Assembly: GCA_016200585.1 (NCBI GenBank)
Contig: JACQEN010000005.1
Span: 1 to 36,739, forward strand
Source of the DNA: Deltaproteobacteria bacterium
GTDB taxonomy: Bacteria; Desulfobacterota; Binatia; HRBIN30
Length of the DNA stretch: 36,739 bases
Reading direction: 5' to 3'
Shown: piece after piece, positions 28,307 to 35,432 of the stretch
How the letters are laid out: each line of letters opens with the position of its first letter
How positions within the stretch are numbered: the stretch's first letter is position 1
Notes under the pieces: model-generated
Databases searched by the model: none
What the model was told of the DNA's origin: nothing
Seen by the model: the letters and a program-made list of their open reading frames with translations, nothing else
Program-made: the position numbers and the translations under genes

Positions 28307-29353
28307 CTACGGCAGCGTGCAGTCCAGAAAACCATCGTCGAAGATCTGGCCGATGAGCATGCGCTTTCCGTACACGGCGGCGACGCTCGATCCGGAGACT
28401 TCTTCACCGAGATTGGCGTAGACCTCTTGGGCTTCGCCGTCAGGTGAGATGCGGAAAACGGACGACGGCGACAACTCTGCCGGGTTCTTCTGGTGTGCCT
28501 CCAGGCGCAGTAGCTGCGGATGGCCGGCAACCCACAGCGTACCGTTCGCTTCTACCTCGATGTTGTCGGCACCCATGCCCAGGTAGATCTCGCGACGCTT
28601 TTGCAAGCGTTCGCCGGCGACGCTGAGGTCGTAGACGACGACCCGATGCGACGTCGTGCTGGCAACGTACAGCGTACGCCCATCGGGGCTGACGTTGATG
28701 CCGTTGGGCATGACGACGTCGTCGATCACCGGACGAAAATCCTGGCCGTCGAAGTAGAGGACCTGCGCCCCGGTCAAGCGCAGGTACGTTTCGATGGTCT
28801 GCCACAGACCCGGCGGATTCTTGTGCGTGTTGGTGAGGTAGAAGCGATCCGGTCCGACCGCCACCAAGTCGTTGGGCATGACCAGCAACGGCGAACCGAT
28901 CGTCGCGTGCGCCGTCAGTTTTCCATCGGCGAGGTCGAAGATCTGCACGCTGTGCTTGCGCGTTCCGTCGCCGAGCAGCTGGTGGTTGATGACGAACAGC
29001 GCGTCGTGGCCGTCGCGGTCGACCCACAGGCTGATGCCGTGCGGCTGAAAGCCGGCGTCGGCACTCGGGGTGAGGTTGAGTGGACGGGCGTCGCGTTGCT
29101 TGAGATCGTAGGCAAAGATCGCTCCCGGCCGCGGCGGGTGAGCGCGGCGATCAGACGCGGAGATGTAGGCGATGCCGGTTTTCGGGTGGATGGTGATGTC
29201 CTCGGGACCGACAGGCCCATTCACCCAATGGCAGACGCCGAACTTCCTTGGCTCGACGCGCGTGAACACACCGGCCAGCCACAGCGTGCGCAAGGTGAAA
29301 GCGATGACGATCAGAGCGACGATCGAAACCGAATAGATGACCTTGCGTAACAT
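28307..29353 (-). CDS. Paraoxonase/arylesterase-like six-bladed propeller lactonase, membrane-anchored
   Basis: A 348-residue homologue of mammalian PON1, similar in length (about 355). Residues 7-28 are an N-terminal hydrophobic anchor. Calcium-ligand positions known from PON1 are kept: Glu51-Asp52 (GPEDITIHP), Asn161-Asp162 (MPNDLVAVG), Asn217 (MPNGINVSPDG) and Asp263-Asn264 (GADNIEVEANG). The His dyad corresponds to His105 (PHGIS) and His124 (VINH). Cys41 and Cys345 match the N- to C-terminal disulfide. This set supports a calcium lactonase/arylesterase, perhaps quenching acyl-homoserine lactones or opening pathway lactones outside the membrane. The general name SMP-30-like would be too loose. 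Confidence 0.9.
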   Translation of the reverse strand: MLRKVIYSVSIVALIVIAFTLRTLWLAGVFTRVEPRKFGVCHWVNGPVGPEDITIHPKTGIAYISASDRRAHPPRPGAIFAYDLKQRDARPLNLTPSADAGFQPHGISLWVDRDGHDALFVINHQLLGDGTRKHSVQIFDLADGKLTAHATIGSPLLVMPNDLVAVGPDRFYLTNTHKNPPGLWQTIETYLRLTGAQVLYFDGQDFRPVIDDVVMPNGINVSPDGRTLYVASTTSHRVVVYDLSVAGERLQKRREIYLGMGADNIEVEANGTLWVAGHPQLLRLEAHQKNPAELSPSSVFRISPDGEAQEVYANLGEEVSGSSVAAVYGKRMLIGQIFDDGFLDCTLP

Positions 29354-29510
29354 CCGCCCTCCAGTTGTGATGCACTGTACTCGCGAATCGCCCCGGGCGC
29401 CAAACCGAATGAACGCGCATCCAGGCCTCGCTGCCCAGCGACTTCCTTCACCTCGTTGCCGCAGGCCGGGTAATGTGTAGAATCCCGTCTGTCCCCAACC
29501 GCTCTCATCC

Positions 29511-29526
29511 AGGAGGTTCTGCGTTG
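29511..29526 (+). promoter_or_regulatory. Strong ribosome site setting a TTG start
   Basis: AGGAGG (29511-29516) lies seven bases before TTG 29524. The in-frame ATG at 29473 has no such site and would add 17 residues (MCRIPSVPNRSHP) not expected at the thiolase-fold N-terminus. Confidence 0.7.
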
Positions 29527-30909
29527 TCCGGAATTGTTCGCTACGGAAGCTATGTGCCGTACTTTCGCCTCACTCGTGCCGCCATCGGCGCAGGGAAGGG
29601 CGAAAGGGCCGTCGCCAGTTACGACGAAGACTCGGTATCGATGGCCGTCGAGGCGGCGCGCGATGCGCTACGCGGCGGCGTCGGAGTCGATACGTTGTTG
29701 TTCGCCACGACCAGTCCGCCCTACGCCGAGAAGCTGAATACGGCAACGCTTCAAGCCGCGCTCGATCTGCCGGAGCACATCGCTTCCTACGAGCTTGGTG
29801 GCTCGACGCGCATGGGACTGAGTGCATTGCGGCTCGGCTTGGACCTTGCCGACGCCGGTCGCCGAGTGCTGGTCTGTGCCGGCGACGTGGTGATCGGTGC
29901 GCCCGGCGGCACGCGTGAAAGCCAGAGCGGTGACGCCGCCGCAGCGTTTGTCACCGGACCCGATAGCGAAGCCGCGGCGCGTGTTCTCGGTCGCGCCTCG
30001 GCGACCATTGAAATTCTCGATGTCTGGCGTTTGCCCGAAGATCGTTTCGCCAAGCAATGGGAGGAGCGCTTCATCGCCGACACGCTCGGGCCTGCCATCG
30101 GTGAGACGGTGCAGCGCGCTTTGAAGGACGCTGGTGTCGAGCCGTCGACCTTGTCGGCGGTGATTCTCGACGGCACCAACCAGCGCAGCATGGCGGCGCT
30201 GCCGAAGGCTCTCGGGCTCAAGCCGGAGCAGCTTGCCGACAGCTTGGCAGCCAGTGTTGGACGCAGTGGTGTCGCGCATGCCGGGTTGGTGTTGGCGCGT
30301 ACGCTGGATTCAGCCAAGCCCGGAGACCGGATCCTGGTTGTCTGTGAAGCCGACGGTGTCGAGGTCCTGGTGCTGGAGGTGACCGACAAGATCAAGAGCT
30401 TGCCGAGTGTCCACAAGGTCGACCGTTGGATTGCCTCGAAGCGCAATGATCTTGCCTACAACTCTTATTTGAAATGGCGTGGGATCCTGCCTTTTGAGCC
30501 ACCCCGACGACCAGATCCGGAGCGTCCGGCGGCGCCACCGATGCGGCGTCACGAACGCTGGAAGATGGCCTTCGTCGGTTCGCGCTGCACCAAATGCCAG
30601 ACCGGCCACCTGCCGCCGCAGCGCGTCTGCGTGAAATGTGGTGCTGTCGATCAGATGCGCGACGAGCGTTACGCCGATACGTCGTGTCGCATCACCACCT
30701 ACACCCTCGACCACCTGGCGTACTCGCTGCAGCCGCCGGTCGTGGTTGCCGTCGCCGACTACGAAGGCAGCGGCCGCTTCAGTTGCGAGCTCACTGATGT
30801 CGATCCGCAGGAGGTCGCCATCGGAAACCAGCTGGAGATGACTTTCCGGCGGCTGTACACTGGGCAGGGCGTGCACAACTATTTCTGGAAGGCACGGCCG
30901 ATGAGATGA
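29524..30909 (+). CDS. HMG-CoA-synthase-like thiolase-fold protein fused to a DUF35 Zn-ribbon/OB-fold domain
   Basis: A 461-residue fusion. Residues 1-310 have the archaeal-type HMG-CoA synthase layout (GIVRYGSYVPYFRL, ATTSPPYAEKLNTATLQAALDLP, QSGDAAAAFVTG). Residues ~345-461 are a DUF35 domain: Zn-ribbon CTKCQTGHLPPQRVCVKCG, then an OB-fold (TLDHLAYSLQPPVVVAVADYEGSGRFSCELTDV). Where HMG-CoA synthases have the nucleophilic Cys (in ACxAG), this protein reads LGGSTRMG. Where they have the catalytic His it reads DGTNQRS. The usual condensation chemistry is therefore unlikely. In archaea a separate DUF35 protein bridges thiolase and HMG-CoA synthase, and in sterol side-chain cleavage a DUF35 partner binds a thiolase-like aldolase. 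An acyl-CoA-binding or aldolase role is inference. TTG start. Confidence 0.88.
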   Translation: MSGIVRYGSYVPYFRLTRAAIGAGKGERAVASYDEDSVSMAVEAARDALRGGVGVDTLLFATTSPPYAEKLNTATLQAALDLPEHIASYELGGSTRMGLSALRLGLDLADAGRRVLVCAGDVVIGAPGGTRESQSGDAAAAFVTGPDSEAAARVLGRASATIEILDVWRLPEDRFAKQWEERFIADTLGPAIGETVQRALKDAGVEPSTLSAVILDGTNQRSMAALPKALGLKPEQLADSLAASVGRSGVAHAGLVLARTLDSAKPGDRILVVCEADGVEVLVLEVTDKIKSLPSVHKVDRWIASKRNDLAYNSYLKWRGILPFEPPRRPDPERPAAPPMRRHERWKMAFVGSRCTKCQTGHLPPQRVCVKCGAVDQMRDERYADTSCRITTYTLDHLAYSLQPPVVVAVADYEGSGRFSCELTDVDPQEVAIGNQLEMTFRRLYTGQGVHNYFWKARPMR

Positions 30910-30950
30910 AGGCTGCTGCGGGCAATACATCAAGAACCTCACCCCGGCTC

Positions 30951-30967
30951 TCTCCGTGGTACGGAGA
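30951..30967. terminator. Hairpin after the thiolase/DUF35 gene
   Basis: TCTCCGT-GGT-ACGGAGA is a perfect seven-base stem with a three-base loop, 41 bases after the stop and preceded by CCTCACCCCGGC. It is either a weak terminator or a worn copy of a REP-type repeat. No T-tract follows. Confidence 0.45.
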
Positions 30968-30987
30968 ATCGACAAATGAAGGAATCA

Positions 30988-31174
30988 CCCTTCGACAGGC
31001 CTAGCGCGGGCGAGGGCCCGCGACGCCAGTCTTCGACAGTTGCTTCGGCACGCCGCATGAGCAGCACGTCTTCTGCTCATTTCCCAAAGGGTTTCGGCCA
31101 TAGTAGATCAGGGCGAGCGGGAATCCGCAATCAAACTAGGGTGGGGATCCGCTCATGCTGAGCCTGTCGAAGCA
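30988..31174. repeat. Palindromic intergenic repeat cluster with CTTCGACAGG ends
   Basis: CTTCGACAGG (30990-30999) is repeated in inverse as CCTGTCGAAG (31163-31172). CTTCGACAG also recurs directly at 31031, and CAGGGCGAGCGG near 31107-31118 is another piece of the same consensus. The right end reads CGCTCATGCTGAGCCTGTCGAAG. This form is widespread as extragenic repeats in proteobacteria. The block fills most of the 279-base gap before rnhB, has no gene, and looks like a decayed, non-autonomous repeat pair. Confidence 0.7.
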
Positions 31175-31188
31175 CGAGGCTGGCTTTT

Positions 31189-31848
31189 TCAGGCATAGAA
31201 GCCCGCCAGCCGCAGCTGCCGCACCGGGGCGAACGAGCGGCGATGGACGGGACACGGACCATGCTTGTCGATGGCGGCGAGGTGTTCGGCTGTGCCGTAG
31301 CCCATGTGGCGCGCGAAGCCGTACATCGGGTAGCGCGCATCGAGCTCCACCATGATCGCATCGCGTGCGACTTTGGCGACGATCGATGCGGCGGCCACGG
31401 AGTAGCAGCGCCCGTCGCCGCCGACGAGCGGCGTTTGCGGGATGGAAATTTCGGGGATGGTGCGCGCGTCGACGACGATGTGATCGGGAAGGACGGGCAA
31501 GCCGATCACCGCCCGTCGCATCGCTTCGAGCGCCGCGTGATAGACGTTCATGCGGTCGATGTCCTCGACCTCGACGATTCCGACGCCTATGGCCGTTGCC
31601 GCGTTGCGAATTTGCTCGGCCAATTCGTTGCGTCGCTGCGGGCTCAGTGTTTTCGAGTCATCGACGCCGCGGATGTGTGTGTCGGGGGGCAAGATGACCG
31701 CTGCCGCTACGACGGGCCCGGCAAGCGGCCCGACGCCGACTTCGTCGCAGCCGGCCACATGTGTGATCCCCGCCGCCCACAGCTCTCGTTCGACCTTGAG
31801 CAGCACGCCCATGCGCGCCGCTCGCCGCCGTTCCGTCTTCGTCAGCAT
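31189..31848 (-). CDS. rnhB: Ribonuclease HII
   Basis: A 219-residue RNase HII, which nicks RNA-DNA hybrids and excises misincorporated ribonucleotides. The active site is Asp35-Glu36 in GCDEVGVGPLAGPVVAAAV. Further acidic residues are in VDDSKTLS, HIVVDARTIP and VAKVARDAIM, and the C-terminal PVHRRSFAPVRQL is typical. The usual GRG (or GKG) after the DE pair, which contacts the ribonucleotide junction, is GVG here. The ATG at 31848 is chosen because GGAGGTGGGGAGCG stands before it; a longer frame to 31884 starts MCRYSG without a site. The N-terminal basic helix of about 30 residues is longer than in E. coli. Confidence 0.93.
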   Translation of the reverse strand: MLTKTERRRAARMGVLLKVERELWAAGITHVAGCDEVGVGPLAGPVVAAAVILPPDTHIRGVDDSKTLSPQRRNELAEQIRNAATAIGVGIVEVEDIDRMNVYHAALEAMRRAVIGLPVLPDHIVVDARTIPEISIPQTPLVGGDGRCYSVAAASIVAKVARDAIMVELDARYPMYGFARHMGYGTAEHLAAIDKHGPCPVHRRSFAPVRQLRLAGFYA

Positions 31849-31941
31849 CGCTCCCCACCTCCGCCTTCCGCTGTACCGACACACAGCACAATCTCCGGTG
31901 GGTTGTCGAGATGGGATGCTGTGCTTGGCGGATCTTGTGTG

Positions 31942-32436
31942 TTAGGCCTGGCGCCGACGGGAGCCGATACGGTGACGCAGGTAGATGACGAGCTGACTCA
32001 AGGCCGCACCGAGCGTGTCGATGCCACTGTCGGCCAGCGACGCAGTGCGATCACGAACGAACATCTGGTGCGCTTCATCGAGCAGCGCGTAGCAGGTGGC
32101 GAGAGTCAGCGATTGCAGCATCCAACCGATTTGCCAACGGGGTTGGCGGCCGCGGCGCGAGGCCCAGTACGTGAGCAAGCCGAGGATGAAGAATTCCGTC
32201 AGGTGTGCGGCCTTGCGGATGACGGTATGGGCCATGAGGAGCTCGTGCAGCGAGAATTGAGGGAAGAAGTAGCGCAAAACCGGGTCGATGTATTGATTGG
32301 TATTCTGGGCCGAAAAGGGTTCACCCGAGAGAGTCGAGATGACCAGCATCCAAATGGCAACCACCCCCCAGTATCCGGCAACCGAGAGCCGATGCCGGCC
32401 CGTGCTCATCGGCTTGTCGCGTTGCGGCTGAGTCAT
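31942..32436 (-). CDS. VanZ-like membrane protein
   Basis: A small integral membrane protein (164 residues from ATG 32436; other in-frame ATGs at 32472 and 32409). Hydrophobic segments are near residues 20-35 (VAGYWGVVAIWMLVIST), 75-95, 105-120 and at the C-terminus. The VanZ-family signature is the charged helix IRKAAHLTEFFILGLLTYW followed by LLDEAHQMFV and DSGIDTLGAALSQLV. VanZ proteins are linked to glycopeptide tolerance in enterococci but are of unknown function in most bacteria. It shares the strand with rnhB (93 bases between) and is divergent from the GspC-like gene. Confidence 0.88.
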   Translation of the reverse strand: MTQPQRDKPMSTGRHRLSVAGYWGVVAIWMLVISTLSGEPFSAQNTNQYIDPVLRYFFPQFSLHELLMAHTVIRKAAHLTEFFILGLLTYWASRRGRQPRWQIGWMLQSLTLATCYALLDEAHQMFVRDRTASLADSGIDTLGAALSQLVIYLRHRIGSRRRQA

Positions 32437-32511
32437 GGCCTGGCGACCATCGCTTGCACAGCAGCGCTGCACCGGGCAAGTTCAGATCGGATGTTCGGAG
32501 TACGCTGAGTC

Positions 32512-33024
32512 ATGACGTCGCAACGCCTCTCGGCGTTTGTCGTTGCGTTGGCGATGTTGCTGGCAGTTGTCGCGGGCCTGTGGTTGTCAAAGCACCTGGC
32601 GAGCGTCTTCGGTCCGCCTGCTCCGACGGCGATTCCCAGCCCGACGGTGACTCCGGTCCCGCCGTCGCCGTCTCCGACGATGCCGCCGGTTCCCAGAGGC
32701 TTCCGGCTGGCGGGTGTGGCAGTGAACGTCGAACAGATGTACGCCGTCATCGAGTTCCCGGACGGCCACCATGCCTTGTTCCGATCGAACGACGAGGTCG
32801 AGGGGCTCGGTCGGCTGACGCATATCGGCGCGGAGCATGTCATCGTGTCGACGAGTACGGGCGACTTGACGCTGGTGGTGGCTCCGGCGGCGACTCTGAC
32901 GCCGACGCCGCGGCATCCGGGGGGGACGACCACGCCTAAGCGGTCGCCGTCGCCGGCTCGGGTTGGCGGTGGCACAGCTCCCGTATCAACGCCTTCAGTC
33001 GTTCGGGATCAACCGGCTTCTTGA
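32512..33024 (+). CDS. Single-pass protein with Pro-rich linker and GspC-like periplasmic domain
   Basis: A 170-residue bitopic protein. The transmembrane helix is residues ~8-27 (FVVALAMLLAVVAGLWLS). A Pro/Ser/Thr linker (about 36-62) comes next. Residues 64-122 (GFRLAGVAVN, AVIEFPDGHHALFRSNDEVEGLGRLTHIGAEHVIV) have the strand pattern of the GspC homology region of type II secretion, which contacts the secretin. The tail is Pro/Thr-rich and basic. No other secretion gene is in the window and no PDZ domain follows, so a stand-alone or split GspC, or another anchor protein, is possible. The end overlaps the tail of the opposite-strand hybrid kinase gene by 89 bases. Confidence 0.7.
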   Translation: MTSQRLSAFVVALAMLLAVVAGLWLSKHLASVFGPPAPTAIPSPTVTPVPPSPSPTMPPVPRGFRLAGVAVNVEQMYAVIEFPDGHHALFRSNDEVEGLGRLTHIGAEHVIVSTSTGDLTLVVAPAATLTPTPRHPGGTTTPKRSPSPARVGGGTAPVSTPSVVRDQPAS

Positions 33025-34090
33025 ACAGAACACCTTGCAGGCCTTCCAGACGGCTACGCTTTATGACGTGGTCGCGATCGTAGTAGTAACCGGTCATCAA
33101 GAGAACGGGCGTGGTGCTGCGGCGCTTGATCTCCATATAAAGGTCGTAGCCGTCGAGATCGGGCATCACGACGTCACTGATGATGACGTCGATCGGCGCT
33201 TGCTCGAAGATATGCAGCGCTTCGAGTCCGTTTTCAGCCGTCAGAACCTGAGCCCCTTCGCACTGCAGCAGGTCGCGTACCGAATTGCGCACGGCGGCAT
33301 CGTCGTCGACCACCAGCGCGCGTATGCCCGCGAGACTGTCGGCGCGTGAAGCGCCTGCCCCGGGAGCGCTGCAGGGTGCCTTCTTGCCGTCGTCGGGTGC
33401 GCCCTCGCGCGTCGCAAGGTCGGCCATTTGAGTCCCTTCATGGTACTCGCGCGTGGCATATTGCGCGCCTTTCGACATCTCGACGAGCCGGTTGATGATC
33501 GTTTGGATCTTGAAGAGCTCGTGGCGCATCGCGGTGATGCGTTCCTCTTCGACGATGGCTCGCTCGTCGGTGGCGGTTTCACGCACGAAATGGTCGATCA
33601 GCTCAACCTGATTGACGATCGCTTCGAGCGGGTTGTTGATCTCGTGGCACACGGCCACGGCGACTTCGCCCAGCGTTGCCAGCCGATCGCGGCGGCGGAT
33701 TTCACGAATGTCCTTGGCGAAGCCGATCGATCCGATTTCGAACCCGGCGTCGTCGCAGAGAATCGATCCCGAGATGGCCACCGGCAGCAGCTGGCCCCAA
33801 CGGTCGACGAATACCGTCTCGAAGTTCTTTACTTTGCCGGGGCCGCCGTAGTCTTCGCTACGCATGGCGGCCATGACGCGGCGCGCTTCGTCGACCGACG
33901 GGTAGATCTGATTGACGTTTTCTCCGAGGATCTCTCCCGCAGTGTAGCCGAGGTTCTTCTCGGCGCCGTCGTTGTAGTAGACGATGGCCCCGGCACGGTC
34001 GACGGCAACGACGATATCCGGCGAGCTCTCGATCAATTGCTCCAGGTAGTGGGGCGGAAACTTCAGCGGACGCTTCGCACCGTTCGACAT
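32936..34090 (-). CDS. PAS-DHp-receiver hybrid signalling protein lacking an ATPase domain
   Basis: A 384-residue soluble protein. A PAS sensor spans ~13-130 (SSPDIVVAVDRAGAIVYYN, GFAKDIRE). Next is a histidine-kinase dimerisation helix with the H-box VAVCHEINNPLEAI (His149) and its second helix to about 208. A 45-residue linker rich in Gly, Ala and Ser follows directly. The receiver domain is ~255-372 with acidic pair Asp262-Asp263, phospho-acceptor Asp306 (ISDVVMPD), Thr333 and Lys358 (FKKPVD). The HATPase_c domain that should stand between the helix and the receiver is missing, with no N, G1 or G2 boxes. It starts 18 bases after the FrhB-like gene, so co-transcription is likely. It may be phosphorylated by another kinase or act as a phosphotransfer hub. 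Confidence 0.9.
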   Translation of the reverse strand: MSNGAKRPLKFPPHYLEQLIESSPDIVVAVDRAGAIVYYNDGAEKNLGYTAGEILGENVNQIYPSVDEARRVMAAMRSEDYGGPGKVKNFETVFVDRWGQLLPVAISGSILCDDAGFEIGSIGFAKDIREIRRRDRLATLGEVAVAVCHEINNPLEAIVNQVELIDHFVRETATDERAIVEEERITAMRHELFKIQTIINRLVEMSKGAQYATREYHEGTQMADLATREGAPDDGKKAPCSAPGAGASRADSLAGIRALVVDDDAAVRNSVRDLLQCEGAQVLTAENGLEALHIFEQAPIDVIISDVVMPDLDGYDLYMEIKRRSTTPVLLMTGYYYDRDHVIKRSRLEGLQGVLFKKPVDPERLKALIRELCHRQPEPATATA

Positions 34091-34108
34091 CGGGTAGTAG
34101 CCTCTTAC

Positions 34109-35290
34109 TTAGTGCGTCGAGCCGAAGCCGGCGGGACGAGCCCACACTTCGGTGCGGCCCGGCGGGATCGGCACGCGTTCGCGCTGCTTGCGCGCCAGGC
34201 GCAAAAACACTTTCATCGAGCTCTCGAGCTCTTCGATCGGACGCACGTCCAGCAGGCCCTCGCGTTCCAGGGAGTTGAAGACCTCCTCCCCCCGCTTGCT
34301 GCGAATCACCGTGATCGTCCAGCCGCTGGCCCCGACACCACCGCAAGAGATATCGGAGAGCTCGGCGGAAAAATCGCCGCAGTGATGGCATTCCGGCCGC
34401 GCGTATTCTTGTGCCTCGCGCAGCGGAATCTCCACCAACTCGCCATCCTTCTTGAAGATCTGCACCTTGCCCTTCACGTTGAACTGGCGGATCTCCGACA
34501 ACGGAATCGACATGCGCTGCTCGATAGTGTCGACCATCAGTTCCTGGAAGTCGAACACCTCACTGCACAGCAAGCCAATCGTGAACGCTACCCGCTCCCC
34601 ATAGCCTTTCAGGAAACCGCGCTGTTTTTCAATGATTTTTTCTTTTTTCCGGCCGTTGTCGAGGAAGGCCGCGTCGACCGTCTGCATTTTGCGAACCGGC
34701 GTGATCTGGCAGGGGACGCCGACGAAGGCGACCTTGCGGAGTCCCAGCTTCTCGGCGTCGGCGAGAGCCAGGTTGTTGGGACAATAGGTGTACCAGGAGC
34801 TGGCGCTGCGAATCGCATCGTCGACGGTGGTGACGACCTTGGGAAGTGGCTGGCACGGCTTCGCCGGATCGATGGCTGAAACCACGGCGCCGTCGAAATT
34901 GCCGTTGCGCAGCCCCCAGCACAGCAACGTGGTCACGACACCGCCGTCCTCGCAGCGCGCCAGCACTTCAGGGTCCTTGCAGCGAGCCGCCACGACACGG
35001 CGATACGTTCCGAAAGCGCCGCGGTACGTGTCGTCGTCCCGGAAGATCAGGTCGGTCAACGTGTGCTCGCGATCGCCGAGCCGCGGACACACCTGGGCGC
35101 AGCAATCGCAGCCAATTCCTTCGCTGATGCCGCAATAGTCGAAAGGGTTGGTGGCTTTGGCCACCTGTTTGGGTTTGCCGTCGACGTAGTCGATGACATT
35201 GTGGGGGCAGACCAGCACGCAGCTGCCGCACTCGCAGCAACTGCCGTAGGCCACCACCTCGTTCATCATGGCTTTGAAGCTCGGATGCAT
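34109..35290 (-). CDS. FrhB/FdhB-family iron-sulfur flavoprotein (coenzyme F420 hydrogenase beta-subunit-like)
   Basis: A 393-residue protein. The N-terminal ferredoxin motif is Cys18, Cys21, Cys24, Cys28 (CECGSCVLVCP). A second cluster region is GIGCDCCAQVCPR. The FrhB N-domain core includes GGVVTTLLCWGL and FVGVPCQITPVRKM. The C-domain has CHHCGDFSAELSDISCGGVG. Family members bind FAD and pass electrons between iron-sulfur centres and F420, ferredoxin or other carriers. Whether this organism makes F420 cannot be read here. GAGAGG precedes ATG 35290. The PAS-DHp-REC gene follows after 18 bases, which suggests a redox enzyme tied to signalling. No hydrogenase subunits are nearby. Confidence 0.9.
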   Translation of the reverse strand: MHPSFKAMMNEVVAYGSCCECGSCVLVCPHNVIDYVDGKPKQVAKATNPFDYCGISEGIGCDCCAQVCPRLGDREHTLTDLIFRDDDTYRGAFGTYRRVVAARCKDPEVLARCEDGGVVTTLLCWGLRNGNFDGAVVSAIDPAKPCQPLPKVVTTVDDAIRSASSWYTYCPNNLALADAEKLGLRKVAFVGVPCQITPVRKMQTVDAAFLDNGRKKEKIIEKQRGFLKGYGERVAFTIGLLCSEVFDFQELMVDTIEQRMSIPLSEIRQFNVKGKVQIFKKDGELVEIPLREAQEYARPECHHCGDFSAELSDISCGGVGASGWTITVIRSKRGEEVFNSLEREGLLDVRPIEELESSMKVFLRLARKQRERVPIPPGRTEVWARPAGFGSTH

Positions 35291-35341
35291 TCGTTGCCTC
35301 TCTTCGAGCCTTACCGCCCGCGATATGGCGAGTCAACGGAC

Positions 35342-35361
35342 GTGGAACCAAGTGGAACCAA
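35342..35361. repeat. Tandem 10-base duplication GTGGAACCAA x2
   Basis: Two perfect adjacent copies lie in the 142-base gap between comEC and the FrhB-like gene, about 52-71 bases upstream of the latter's start. It may be a direct-repeat regulator site near the promoter or a simple slippage duplication. Confidence 0.5.
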
Positions 35362-35432
35362 GCTCGAGAAGCGCATGGCGTGCGCCGAACCCGCGATCGA
35401 GAAGTGCCTTGCATCGCGGCTTGAACCGCTGC

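Noticed and set aside
33428-34879. 483-codon plus-strand frame opposite the hybrid kinase and FrhB-like genes
   Set aside because: It crosses two conserved genes on the other strand and lacks any motif.
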